The translations under genes were made by a program, and so were the position numbers. DNA of 64,000 nt from Liolophura sinensis (Eukaryota > Mollusca > Polyplacophora > Chitonida > Chitonidae): assembly GCF_032854445.1 (NCBI RefSeq), contig NC_088295.1, forward strand, positions 24,725,385 to 24,789,384. Direction: 5' to 3'. Positions 35,741 to 47,271 of this stretch are shown here, piece after piece (the first letter of the stretch is position 1; each line of letters opens with the position of its first letter). The notes under the pieces are model-generated. The model had not been told where the DNA came from. It ran no database searches and saw only the letters and a program-made list of their open reading frames with translations.

Positions 35741-38700
35741 ATGGTGGTCAGTAAGTGCATTCTGTATCATGGAAGTTATTCGTGAGGGACGTTAGATATA
35801 CAGGGAACATAGTGGACAGTCACTGCATTCTGTATCATGGAAGTTATTCGTTGGCGACGATAGATATGCAGGAAACGTAGTGGACTGTCACTGCACGCTG
35901 TATCATGGAATTTATTCGTGGCGACGTTACATATACAGGAAACATAGTGGACACTCACTGCATTCTGTATCATGGAAGTTATTCGTGGGCGACGTTAGAT
36001 ATAGAGGAAACATAGTGGACATTCACTGCATGCTGTAGCATGGAATTTATTCGTGGGCGACTTTAGATATACCGGAAACATAGTGGACAATCACTGCATT
36101 CTGTATCATGGAAGTTATTCGTGGGCGACGTTAGATATAGAGGAAACATAGTGGACTGTCACTGCATTCTGTATCATGGAATTTATTCCTGGGCGATGTT
36201 AGATATACAGGAAACGTAGTGGATATTCACTGCATCCTGTACCATGGAAGTTATTCCTGGGCGACATTAGATATACAGAAAACCTAGTGGACAGCCACTG
36301 CACCTTTTTCCATTCAAGTTATTCCTGGACGGTGTTAAATATACTACACATATGATCGACTGTCACTGTATTTTGTGTCATGGTATTCAGACCTGGACGA
36401 TGTTAGATATACCAGACAGGTGGTGGGCTGTCACTGCATAATGTATCATGGAAGTCAAACCCGGATGATGTTGGATATACCAGACAGGTGGTGGGCTGTT
36501 ACTGCATTTTGTATCACGGAAGTCAGACCCGGATGCTGTTGGATATACCAGACAGGTGGTGGGCTGTCACGGCATTTTGTGTCATGGAAGTCAGACCCGG
36601 ATGCTGTTGGATATACAAGACAGGTGGTGGGCTGTCACTGCATTTTGTGTCATGGAAGTCAGACCAAGGTGTTGTTGGATATACCACACAGATGGTGTCA
36701 CTGCATTTTGTATCATGAAAATTATTCCTGGACGGTGTTAAATATACTACACATACGATCGACTGTTTCTGTATTTTGTGTCATGAATTCAGACCTGTAC
36801 GATGTTCGATATACCAGAAAGGTGGTGAGCTGTCACTGCATTTCGTATCATGGTAGTCAGATTCGGATGATGTTGGACATACCAGACAGGTGATGGGCTG
36901 TCACTGTATTTTGTATTATGTAGATCAAGGTGATGCTGGATGTGCCAGGCAGATGGTCGGCTGTCAATGCATGTTGTATCATGGAAGTTATACCCGGACG
37001 ATGTTAGATATATTAGACAGGTAGTTGGCTGTCACTGCACTTTGTATCATGGAAGTTATTCCTAGACGATGTTAGATATACCAGACAGGTGGTGGGCTGT
37101 CACTGCATAATGTATCATGGAAGTCAGACCCGGATGATGTTGGATATACCAGATAAGTGGTGGGCTGTCACTGTATTTTGTGTTGTGGAAGTCAGACCCG
37201 GATGATGTTGGATATACAAGACAGGTAGTTGGCTGTTACTGCATTTTGCATCATGTTAGTCAGACCCGGATGTTGTTGGATATACCAGGCCGATGGTGGG
37301 CTGTCACTGCATTTTGTATCATGGAAGTCAGACCCGGATGATATTGGATATACCAGATAGGTGGCGGGCTGTCGCTGCTCTTTGTATCAAGGAAATCAGA
37401 TCCGGATGATGTTGGATATACAAGACAGGTAGTGGGCTGTCACTGCATTTTGTATTATGGAAGTCGGACCGAGGTGAACTGTCAATGCATTTTGTATCGT
37501 GGAAATCAGACCTGGACGATGTTAGATGTACAAGACAGATGGTGGGCTGTCACTGCATTTTGTATTGTGGAAGTCAGACCACGGTGATGTTGGATATACC
37601 AGACAGGTGGTGGGCTGTCACTGCATTTTGTATCATGGAAGTCAGACCCGGTTGATGTTGGACAAACCAGACAGGTGGTGGGCTGTTACTGCATTTTATA
37701 TCATGGAAGTCGGACACAGATGATGTTGGATATACCAGATAGGTGGTGGGCTGTTACTGCATTTTGTATCATGGAAGCATATACCAGACAGGTAGTGGGC
37801 TGTCACTGCATTTTATATCATGGAAGTCAGACACAAATGATGTTGGATATACCAGACAGGTGGTGGGCTGTTACTGCATTTTGTATCATGGAAGCATATA
37901 CCAGACAGATGGTGGGCTGTCACTGCATTTTGTGTCATGGAAGTCAGACACAGATGATGTTGGATATACCAGACAGGTGGTGGGCTGTTACTGCATTTTG
38001 TATCATGGAAGCATATACCAGACAGATGGTGGGCTGTCACTGCATAATGTATCATGGAAGTCAGACATAGATGATGTTGGATATACAAGACAGGTGGTGG
38101 GCTGTTACTGCATTTTGTATCATGGAAGGATATATCAGACAGAAGGTGGGCTGTCACTGCATTTTGTATCATGGAAGTCAAACCAAGGTAATGTTGGATA
38201 TACCAGACAAGTGGTGGGTTGTCACTGCATTTTGTGTCATGGAAGTCAGACCCGGATGATGTTGGATATACCAGATAGGTGGCGGGATGTCACTGCATTT
38301 TGTATCGTGGAAATTAGACCCAGATGATGTTGGATATACAAGACAGGTGGTGGGCTGTTACTGCATTTTGTATCATGGAAGCATATACCAGACAGATGGT
38401 GGGCTGTCACTGCATTTTGTATCATGGAAGTCAAACCAAGGTAATGTTGGATATACCAGACAAGTGGTGGGTTGTCACTGCATTTTGTGTCATGGAAGTC
38501 AAACCAAGGTAATGTTGGATATACCAGACAAGTGGTGGGTTGTCACTGCATTTTGTATCATGGAAGTCAAACCAAGGTAATGTTGGATATACCAGACAAG
38601 TGGTGGGTTGTCACTGCATTTTGTGTCATGGAAGTCAGACCCGGATGATGTTGGATATACCAGATAGGTGGCGGGATGTCACTGCATTTTGTATCGTGTA

Positions 38701-39850
38701 AATTAGACCCAGATGATGTTGGATATACAAGACAGGTGGTGGGCTGTTACTGCATTTTGTATCATGGAAGGATAAACCAGACAGATGGTGGGTTGTCACT
38801 GCATTTTGTGTCATGGAAGTCAGACCCTGATGATGCTGGATTTACCAGATAGGTGGCGGAATGTCACTGCATTTTGTGTCATGGAAGTCAGACCCGGATG
38901 ATGTTGGATATACAAGACAGGTGGTGGGCTGTTACTGCATTTTGTATCATGGAAGGATAAACCAGACAGATGGTGGGCTGTCACTGCATTTTGTATCATG
39001 GAAGTCCGACCAAGATGATGTTGGATATACCAGACAGGTGGTGGGCTATTACTGCATTTTGTATCATGGAAGGATAAACCAGACAGATGGTGGGCTGTCA
39101 CTGCATTTTGTGTCATGGAAGTCAGACCCGGATGATGTTGGATATACAAGACAGGTGGTGGGCTGTTACTGCATTTTGTATCATGGAAGGATATACTAGA
39201 CAGATGGTGGGCTGTCACTGCATTTTGTATCATGGAAGTCAAACCAAGGTAATGTTGGATATACCAGACAAGTGGTGGGTTGTCACTGCATTTTGTGTCA
39301 TGGAAGTCAGACCCGGATGATGTTGGATTTACCAGATAGGTGGCGGGATGTCACTGCATTTTGTGTCATGGAAGTCAGACCCGGATGATGTTGGTTATAC
39401 CAGACAGGTTGTGGGCTGTTACTGCATTTTGTATCATGGAAGGATAAACCAGACAGATGGTGGGCTGTCACTGCATAATGTATCATGGAAGTCCGACCCG
39501 GATGATGTTGGATATACCAGACAGGTGGCGGGATGCCACTGCATTTTGCATCGTGAAAATTAGACCCGGATGATGTTGGATATACCAGATAGGTGATGGG
39601 CTGTCACTGCATTTTGCATCGTGGAAATCACGCCCGGGCGATGTTAAATATAACACATGCATGATCGGCTGTCACTGCAATTCGTATCATGGAAGTTATT
39701 CTTGGACGTTATTAAATATACCACCCACATGGTGGACGGTCACAGTATCTTTTCTCTGGACGATGTTAGATATACCAGACACGTGGTGGACAGTCACTAC
39801 ATTTTGTGTCATGGAAGTCATTCCTGGGTGAGGGTTGGTTTACCGGACAG
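35740..39850. repeat. 68-bp satellite, about 60 units, with a 49-bp shortened variant
   Basis: The consensus unit contains GTCACTGCATTTTGTATCAT, GGAAGTCAGACCCGGATGAT and GTTGGATATACCAGACAGGT, 68 bp. Left copies (35750-36330) carry GTTATTCGTGGGCGACGTTA instead and are older. Between about 37750 and 39450 a 49-bp variant, lacking the 19 bp around CCCGGATGATGTTGG, alternates with 68-bp units and forms a higher-order pattern. The edges (36300-37100, 39560-39850) are mixed and diverged. Long frames exist because few stops occur in the unit, but 68 is not divisible by three and no gene is implied. Confidence 0.92.
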
Positions 39851-39984
39851 GTTCGTGTAAACGTAGAGTCCAGCGAGTGTTTTAGTACTCGTTATTCTGA
39901 TTTATCCTGCCTAGTTGTCGTCATACATGTCAATCGAATTTTAAGCTCCGTCCCGACCTAGCCGAATGTTGTGCCACCTATGAA

Positions 39985-40770
39985 AACGCGACTCCTGTTG
40001 CAAGAACTTCCTCTGTGTTTCGCCAGATTGATTTCATGAACTGGTTGTGCGGTTTATCCCCCATTTGGAAAAAGCAGGACAATTTCATAGGCAAAGCTCT
40101 GGAACCAGGTCTACGACTTGCCATTGCATTAGGTTAATGGACAAATGGGGCTCGTACGAAGTTCATCTGTTTGAATTCCGGGTGGCACAAAACAATATCT
40201 GTGGCAAAGTACCAGAGACCTTTTATGCCATCATCAAGGAATTTATAAATGAGGTTCTGCCATGTCCCTTACAAATGGAAAGATATTGCCTAAAAGTTGT
40301 CTAGTGGCTGGAATTTTCACAACTTCCCTTGGATGTCAGGCGTGTTACCATTCTCTGTCCAGCTAAGGGGGACTCACACTATTTCAATTACCAGAATTTT
40401 CATTCCATTGTTCTCTTAGCAAACCTGATGAATGCAGACTACAAGTTCTTACATAGAGGCACTGGGGGTAATGGCAGCTGCTCTGACGGTAGTATATTCA
40501 AGGAAAGTGACAAATATCAAGGCTGGTCTTCCACCTCCCAGAGCCACTTCCCAGTGATGACCAGCCAACGCACTATTGCAATGTAGGGGATGACTGCGGA
40601 CCTGGTTAATGGAGCTCCCACCCCAACCAAATGACAAACTAGCAGTGCATCTTTAACTACCGACAATCCGGGTTCCGACGTGTGGTGGAAAAAGCCTTGG
40701 GCATCCTTGTACATATGCTCTTGGAGGGATGATGTTACCCTAGTTGGACCGAAAAACCTGTTTGGCAACG
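39985..40770 (+). pseudogene. PIF/Harbinger transposase (HARBI1-like), decayed
   Basis: Pieces in shifting frames follow the order of a Harbinger DDE nuclease: GKALEPGLRLAIAL (about 40093), LFEFRVAQNNICGKVPETFY (40170-40229), DSHYFNYQNFHSIVLLANLM (40370-40432), NGSCSDGSIFKESD (40469-40510), DDQPTHYCNVGDD (about 40557) and IFNYRQSGFRRVVEKALGIL (about 40645-40710). The expected DGKH catalytic box reads DVRRVTI. Stops at about 40301 and 40584 and several frameshifts make it non-functional. I did not find terminal inverted repeats or the Myb-like partner ORF. Confidence 0.8.
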
Positions 40771-41018
40771 CTCCCCTGAAGCTGACTAAGGGGTTGTGAA
40801 CCTACTTGTGTTCAGTAGAAAGGCAAAATGATTTAGATAAGTACCACCTCTTAGTAATTTATTTTGTTTATTTTCAGCTATTTACTTCCTCTTCCTTTCC
40901 CTGTTTATACCGTGGAAATACGACACAGCATTTAATGTCCAAAATAAAATTCATTAAATTCTTAACAAACTATACATCAGTTGTCAGAAAATTATTAATA
41001 TCACACTTTTCAATTATA

Positions 41019-42548
41019 CTATCCAAAAAAAGAAACGCATAACCCGGTTTTTTGCGTAGGTGATGCAGTCTTTTCAATTATGCATAACTAAATAAGAATT
41101 GCTGTTCTGCAAATATTTTTTTACGCAGATTAAGGAAGGGTCCATATCTAGACAACAAGGCCATCAACTTGAGGTAAGACACTCACAATGAGTCTCCCAC
41201 TTGAGTGGAATGTCAGTATCTGTTGTGACCAACACGGGCACGAATAACAGTTCTGACACGCCTTGTCATGGACTGGATGAGACGCTGGATAGAGGCCTGG
41301 GGAATGTTCTGCCACTCCTCCTGCAAACATGCAACTTGCTCTTGAAGCGTTTGGGGTTGAGGTTGACGTTGGCGTAGACGTCGATCAAGTTCATCCCACA
41401 GATGCTCAATTGGGTTAAGATCCGGGGAACGGGACGGCCAGGGTAGCACATTTACATTGTTTTCGGCGAGGAAGTCCCTTGTGACACGTGCCGTGTGCGG
41501 TCTGGCGTTGTCCTGCTGGAACAACTCCCGCTGAACGTCAATGACAGGTAAGAGGTGTGGCTGCAGGATGGTGTCTCGGTAGCGTACGGCCGTAAGATTT
41601 CCCTGAACGTGGACAAGATTTGTACGACCAGTATACGATATTGCTGCCCACATCATCACACTCCCTCCACCAAATCTGTCCACTTGGCGTACGCAGTTAG
41701 GGGCATAACGTTCGTGAGCACGTCTGTAAACCCGGTTTCTACCATCACGTCTCTGCAATAGAAATCTGGACTCATCACTGAACCAAATGCGTCGCCAGTT
41801 GCGTAGATACCATGCAGTCACGTTGTTACACCATCGGAGGCGATTGGCGCGATGGTGAGGACGCAGCACGATCCCAACATAGTGCCTCCTGGCTCTCAGT
41901 CCATGTTCCCTCAGCCTGTTCCGCACTGTCTGACCTGATATCCTCCTCAGTCCCGGTATGCTGGCTGCTGTGCTTTCAGCTGTAGCACAACGGTCACGCA
42001 AATGGAGGACCCTTATGTAGCGATCTTGGGCTGCTGTAGTGACACGTGGTCGACCTGAACGCCGACGGTCATTTGTTGTCCCAGTATTGTTGTATCGGGC
42101 AGCAAGCCGTGAAATCGTGCTCTGGCTGACGTGTAGACGCCTAGAAATGGACGATTGGGACTCTCCAGCTTGAAGTCTTCCAATGGCAATATTTCGTGTG
42201 ACAGTGTCAAGACGTGGCATGTTGAATCAGCTTGAAAACACCACTTGAAAGACGCCGATTTCCGGCCCGAAGTTGCGGTTTTATAGTCACACACTGCATG
42301 CTTTCCATGCGTAAGTTCGGCGTGTAAGACTGCACGTGATGCATTGTGGTGCTGTATTTTTTACTTCTTCCAAAAACGGCCTCCAAACTCAACATTTTCA
42401 ACCAAGAAATGTTTTGAGGAATAAAATGTGTGCTAACTGTGACTATTAACAATATTAAAACACATTTTGCTCATGAAATGAAGACAAAATGTATTTATTT
42501 CATTTTAAAATAAAACAAAACACCTATGCGTTTCTTTTTTTGGATAGT
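41019..42548 (-). mobile_element. complete Tc1-type DNA transposon, 1530 bp
   Basis: Terminal inverted repeats CTATCCAAAAAAAGAAACG... at 41019-41041 and the exact reverse complement at 42525-42548 are flanked by TA at 41017-41018 and 42549-42550, the target duplication of the IS630-Tc1-mariner superfamily. The element encloses one uninterrupted transposase frame on the minus strand. Size, TA duplication and DD34E signature agree with a Tc1-like element. It lies between the dead Harbinger copy and the GPCR gene. Confidence 0.93.
41213..42220 (-). CDS. Tc1-like DD34E transposase, 335 aa, apparently intact
   Basis: Cut-and-paste transposase that binds its own terminal repeats and inserts at TA. 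The N-terminal third is the paired-like helix-turn-helix DNA-binding region (SQSSISRRLHVSQSTISRLA, then a GRPR hook). The catalytic domain shows WFSDESRF (first Asp), FQQDNARPHTA (second Asp) and SPDLNPIEHLWDEL (Glu). Exactly 34 residues lie between the second Asp and the Glu, the DD34E spacing of Tc1 elements. Length 335 aa is typical, with no stop or frameshift. The ATG fits the expected start (MPRLDTVTRNIAIG). It may be active or recently active, or could supply transposase to shortened relatives; expression cannot be judged from sequence. Confidence 0.93.
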   Translation of the reverse strand: MPRLDTVTRNIAIGRLQAGESQSSISRRLHVSQSTISRLAARYNNTGTTNDRRRSGRPRVTTAAQDRYIRVLHLRDRCATAESTAASIPGLRRISGQTVRNRLREHGLRARRHYVGIVLRPHHRANRLRWCNNVTAWYLRNWRRIWFSDESRFLLQRRDGRNRVYRRAHERYAPNCVRQVDRFGGGSVMMWAAISYTGRTNLVHVQGNLTAVRYRDTILQPHLLPVIDVQRELFQQDNARPHTARVTRDFLAENNVNVLPWPSRSPDLNPIEHLWDELDRRLRQRQPQPQTLQEQVACLQEEWQNIPQASIQRLIQSMTRRVRTVIRARVGHNRY

Positions 42549-42550
42549 AT

Positions 42551-43077
42551 ATTTTTTATTCTTCACTATTTGAGGTAATATCCATGACAGACTTATTCTC
42601 AAAGACGAAAAAAAGTAAAAAAAAAAATACAACATAACAAGAGTAACACTAGTCAAAATGATCGTTTGGCAATTTTAAAGAATTTTACAACACTTCCCCC
42701 GTATTTCTCACATTGCAACCTTTGTGGAATGAACGCAGGTCAGTTTCAGGCATAGCATTTACGAGGCGTGAATTGCCACTTGAATGTCGACATATGGCTA
42801 CCGATGTGGTTGTCCAGATTATCTGTAATTATGGGTTGTAAATTAGTCACTTTCTCTTCATAATGACAGCTTAACCATAAATGTGATGACATTTTTATAA
42901 CACCTCATCCTAATAGATATGAAGGTGTTAAAGTGGAATTAACACACCCGATAGCATGTTGTATAAGTGGATATCTGTGAGACCAGGCATCACAGATTCG
43001 AACACAAATCCTGACCAGCGCTAGATAACATACTGGAACCTTAAGCAAAAACACAAACAGAAGGTATTCCTACGAGA
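42551..43077. other. 5' flank of the GPCR gene
   Basis: Non-coding sequence between the Tc1 element and the GPCR start codon. No TATA box or other promoter element is clear. Confidence 0.4.
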
Positions 43078-46000
43078 ATGGAATCTGAATCGACTGGGCA
43101 CTTTGATAACATTTCTCTGCTGTTTAACAGAACAAAGCTAGAGAGCCGTGCGTTCGGCTCAGTGCTGGTGGCCATCTGTATAACGACACTATTTGGAAAT
43201 GGTCTGGTCATAGCCGCTTTGGTAAAGTCTTGGCACAACACCGTCACAAAGCCCGGTAACTACCTGGCTCTTCATCTGGCTCTGGCTGATGTCCTGAATG
43301 GTCTGTTAACAATGACCCTATGCTGCGTATCCTTCTTCGCCACGGAATGGTTGTTTGGAGACACCATGTGCAAGGTATCCGGCTTCTTGCTCATCTTCTT
43401 CACCACTTCGTCTAACAGTTTCCTTAGCATGATATCTCTGAACAGATATTACAGAGTGAAGAACCCTAGTGTTCGCGGGTCTACCTTACGGCGGAGAGCC
43501 TTCTTCATGACCATGCTGTGCTGGGTCAGTGGATTGGTCACAGGAATGGCTTCGGCAAGCGGCCATGCACGCATTGTCTTCATCCCAGGTTTTGACGTCA
43601 ACTGCATGGTCGTCTGGGACACCTCCGCCAAAGGGCTCATCAACATGGCATTCATTTGCTCTCTCTTGTTCTGCGTTCCCTTCTGTGTAATGACAGTCAC
43701 CTATGTCCAGATATTTGGTTTGGTACGAGGTCGTACGGCCACTGTGGAGCCAGATGCACGTGTCTCCAGGATTGCCCGTGCGGAATCCATATCCGTGCCC
43801 GCCAACTCTTCCCAGCCTCATCGAAGGAATACGCTGAACGTCATTCAACAGTTTTTGTAAGTTATTATGCCTCATATTATTTATTTCATTTATCATCCAT
43901 ACTCAAAATTACTTCACCAGCTTGTACCCGGGACGGGATACTTTACGACTGGAAGGTAAAACAAATGTACCCCAAAAAGTATGTGATACTGCCCAGCGAT
44001 TGGCAAAGTTAGAGTAACCGAATCTTTTACCCTGACAACCTGGTCCAATCATCAGATCTTTCAGCATTCAAAAGGCACTAAACCAATCGAGAGTCAGGAA
44101 GGAGCCCCTTCGTTGAAGAGGGAATGGTTGACACGGGTGGTATACGAAGGTCTCTATTTGACACGGGTCAGGTAGGAGCGCTTTCACTGATAAGCGACAG
44201 GTTGACACGGGTCAGGTAGGAGCGCCTTCATTGATAAGGGACGGGTTGTCACGGGTCGGGTAGGAGCGCCTTCATTGATAAGGGATTGGTTATCACGGGT
44301 CGGATAGGAGCGCGTTCATTGACAAAGGGCTGGTAGACACGGATCGGGTAGGGGCGGTTTTATTGATAAGGGGCTAGTAGACAAGGGTCGGGTAAGCGCC
44401 CCTCCATTGATAAGGGACTGGTAGGAGCGCCTTCATTGATAAGGGACTGGTTGTCATGGGTCAGGCAGGAGCAACTTCGTTGATAAGGTACTGGTTGTCA
44501 CGGTCGAGTAGGAGAGCCTTCATTGATAAGGGATTGGTTGTTACGGGTCAGGTAGGAGCGCCTTAATTAATAAGGGATTGGTAGACACGGGTAGGGACGC
44601 CTTGACTGATAAGGAGTTGCTAGACAAAGGCCTTTGTTGATAAGGGGCTGGTTGTCACATATCTAGTACGAGTGCGTTCATGAATGCGCACATGCGTTCA
44701 AGGGGCTGACAGACACGGGTCAGACATGAGCGCTTTCATTGATAAGGGGCTGGTAGACATGGATCGGGTAGGAGCGCTATTATTGATAATGGGCCGGTAG
44801 GCACGGGTCGGGTAGGGGCGCCTTTATTGATAAGGGGCTGGTGAAGACACAGGTCTGGTATATGGGCGCCTTTGTTGATAAAGGATCGGTTTTTCACGGA
44901 TCGGGTATGAGAGCGTTCATTGATAACGGGCTAGAAGATACGGGTCAGATGAGAGCCTCTTCATTTATAAGGGCCTGGTTGACATGGCGTGGGAAGGAGT
45001 GCCTTCTTTGGTAAGGAACAAGTGGACATGGGTCGGATAGGAGCGTTTTCGTTAATAAGGGGCTGGTAGACACGGGTCGGGTAGTGACGCCTCCTGGAGG
45101 TACACGCTCCTCGGCCGTAGCCGCCATCTTGAGCGTGTAAGCCTGCGTGCATGTCCTGTTTCATAGTGGAGCAGTATAGAGATGGTGGGCACGGCCGAGG
45201 AACGTGTGCCGTGGAAGCCTTCATGGCTATAATAAATCTATTCTAAAGCGAGAGGCATATGGTGACGGTGCAGTGGGTGAGGAAAGCAGTCTTTATGTTG
45301 GTGTCTTTTATTTGCACGAGACTTCTTCGATAACAAAGAGTGTCGGCCTGCACCTTCGTTGAGTACTAAATTAATACTGTTAACGTGGAGACACCAGCGA
45401 CGCTTAGCCAATATAAGAAAATGAGTTTCGGGGCTAATACATAGTAGAAATTCTGCTGCCTTGTGTTTCATTCAGCCAAAAACTGAAGCAGTTTTTCTCC
45501 AAATGTACCTATGGCTCTAAATAAAATGGAATTGGACTATCTGGTACTCTTACTCGTATTGTACCTTTTTAGTTTGGATAACTATTCTAACTGTTGATGT
45601 GACGTGTGTTTCAGTGTCAACTACAACTGTTACACAATATACAGGTCTATGTCCCCACATCAGGCGTGATTCTTGATTGCCATTGGCTGATCAGCCGGCT
45701 CAAAATGTTGACGTACACTTGTCACAGCTGCAAGACACGCCCACACAGGGTATATGAATCACATCGGAGGTTTAAATGTCATATATCCTGCGCAACAGAA
45801 TTACCACGCAGCATTATAATAGGGGGGATAACTCAGTTCAGCCTATAATCAAGATCACGCGCCCTTCAACGTGATCCTGCGGTACCGAGACAAGGCTCGT
45901 GTATAGATGGGCGCCGCTAGCGCAGTAATCCCACCCCAACCCCACCCCTCAGCTTATGCCTTGGGTCATCCAGCGTTGAGAACACTGTGAGGAACCCACG

Positions 46001-47102
46001 ATAACTATTGTTGTATCCCCTCTGAATTCTGTTATGCAAAACCAAGTGGCAAGTGTGTAAATTTAAATCGCTATGGTTCAGCTTGAGTCCGGATGGAGAT
46101 GATAATAATACCCACGATGTCTGTAAATATCGCACTACTCAACACTCCGGTACATTCGCTATCACGTGCATTTGTTTCCTTGAAGCGAAAGTAGTAATCT
46201 CAGATCAGGTGACGTAATGCACGAGCCTTGCTTTCTACGTCGTTGTTGTAAAAAGCATGGCGCCCGAGTATATTAGAGATATAATGTCAGCGGAGGCAGT
46301 AGGTACATTTCTATTTAAGAATGTTCGGCATACTGTCGTCTGCTGGAGTTGTCTGTCGCTAAAAATGGGGCATAACGTCGATGTGTCTACAGGCGGCAAA
46401 AAACGATATGCATCTCATACCAGCCAAGAATTGCTAGAAAAAAGCGAAAGTTATTCCAGTCGTTATTCCAGTTGAAAGTGTATTTCAACCGTGCCGAGAA
46501 TATTTCGCGAATACCTCCTCAAAAAACAAGAAGATGTTGATTTCGACCAAGTGGGTCTTCATGAAGTTTTATCGCACCTTTACATTGACTGTCGCAAAGA
46601 AGACGGTACTCACTACATAAAAAATTCCTTAAAAAGTTTCTGGTATGGATTAAATCGCTATCTGAAAGCTCCGCTCAGAGTAAGTCAATGCGCTTTGTCA
46701 GGTACCTAACAAGCTTCTTGACTTAAAATCTCAGCCGATGCAGAGCTGGATATATCAATCTGTCATCAATGAGTATTCATGTATATATGTATGAAAACTC
46801 TCTCACTGTTTCACAGGACTACGCGTGCTGAGATGAAGACCGCCGCCACTCTCTCCATGGTACTGGGATTGTTCGCCATCTGCTGGATCCCCGTCATGGT
46901 CGTGCATGCTCTGAGAACGTTTAAGGTAGAGTCGCTGTCAGCAGCCGTCCAATCCGTGGCCATCCTCCTTATGTACCTGAGCTCTGCCTGTAATCCTGTC
47001 ATCTACTCGCTGAGGAACACCTCCTTCCGCGCAGAGATAACCGACATGTTTAGCCGATGGCGTTCCCAATCACACAAGACAAGCAACAGGCCAACAGTTT
47101 GA
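43078..47102 (+). CDS. class A GPCR, melatonin-receptor-like, 354 aa (2 coding exons)
   Basis: Exons 43078-43856 and 46817-47102 join in phase 2 (GTAAGT donor, TTTCACAG acceptor) to 1065 nt. Seven hydrophobic segments are present. Features: N-glycosylation sites near the N-terminus (NIS, NRT); TM1 GN; TM2 LALHLALADV; TM3 starting MCKVSGFL with its conserved Cys, paired with Cys in loop 2 (DVNCMVV); TM3 ends SLNRYYRV, so the DRY motif is NRY; TM6 LFAICWIPV; TM7 CNPVIYSLRN. CxVSGFL plus NRY plus LFAICWxP resembles vertebrate melatonin receptors, but those have NAxxY in TM7, and there is no Asp at the aminergic TM3 position. The ligand is unknown; melatonin-like orphan receptors are multiplied in lophotrochozoans, as I recall. 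The single coding intron, in loop 3, holds a minisatellite and a recombinase fragment. Confidence 0.87.
44090..45095. repeat. 44-bp minisatellite in GPCR intron
   Basis: About 22 diverged copies of a unit with GTAGGAGCGCCTTCATTGAT, AAGGGACTGGTTG and TCACGGGTCGG. Most copies are 40-46 bp, with insertions and deletions. No coding potential. Confidence 0.85.
46257..46712 (+). pseudogene. Crypton/ZMYM-type tyrosine recombinase fragment
   Basis: The frame 46491-46709 reads FREYLLKKQEDVDF, LHEVLSHLYIDCRKEDGTHY, then NSLKSFWYGLNRYLKAP. This follows the pattern L...(F/L)Y...R..DG..Y...SL...GLNRYL.P of the N-terminal part of Crypton-derived recombinase domains (also domesticated in ZMYM and KCTD-type vertebrate proteins). 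A frame at 46257-46475 (ending SHTSQELLEKSESYS) probably belongs just upstream and is separated by a frameshift near 46470. The catalytic part is absent. It lies within the GPCR intron in the same orientation. Confidence 0.6.
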
Positions 47103-47265
47103 GAGATCACACTGCATGGAATCGCCTTAAACATACTCGATTGGATGAGAATACAGTGTTTGGGAACTCAAAAGGGGACACTGGTTAGAGTGATAGAGGT
47201 TTTCATGAAACTCTGTTTCAATATTGTTACAAAGAGCAGGGTGTACACATTAATGTGATTTCATT

Positions 47266-47271
47266 AATAAA
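47266..47271 (+). terminator. candidate polyadenylation signal AATAAA
   Basis: AATAAA about 165 bp after the GPCR stop codon (TGA at 47100-47102). Position only. Confidence 0.5.

Noticed and set aside
36375-39563. Long reading frames on both strands of the 68-bp satellite
   Set aside because: They arise because the unit has few stops; the period is not a multiple of three, frames differ only by repeat phase, and there is no start context or domain.
41555-41761. Plus-strand frame inside the Tc1 transposase gene
   Set aside because: Antisense shadow of the intact transposase.
43449-43896. Minus-strand frames opposite the GPCR exon
   Set aside because: Antisense shadows of a well-supported coding exon.
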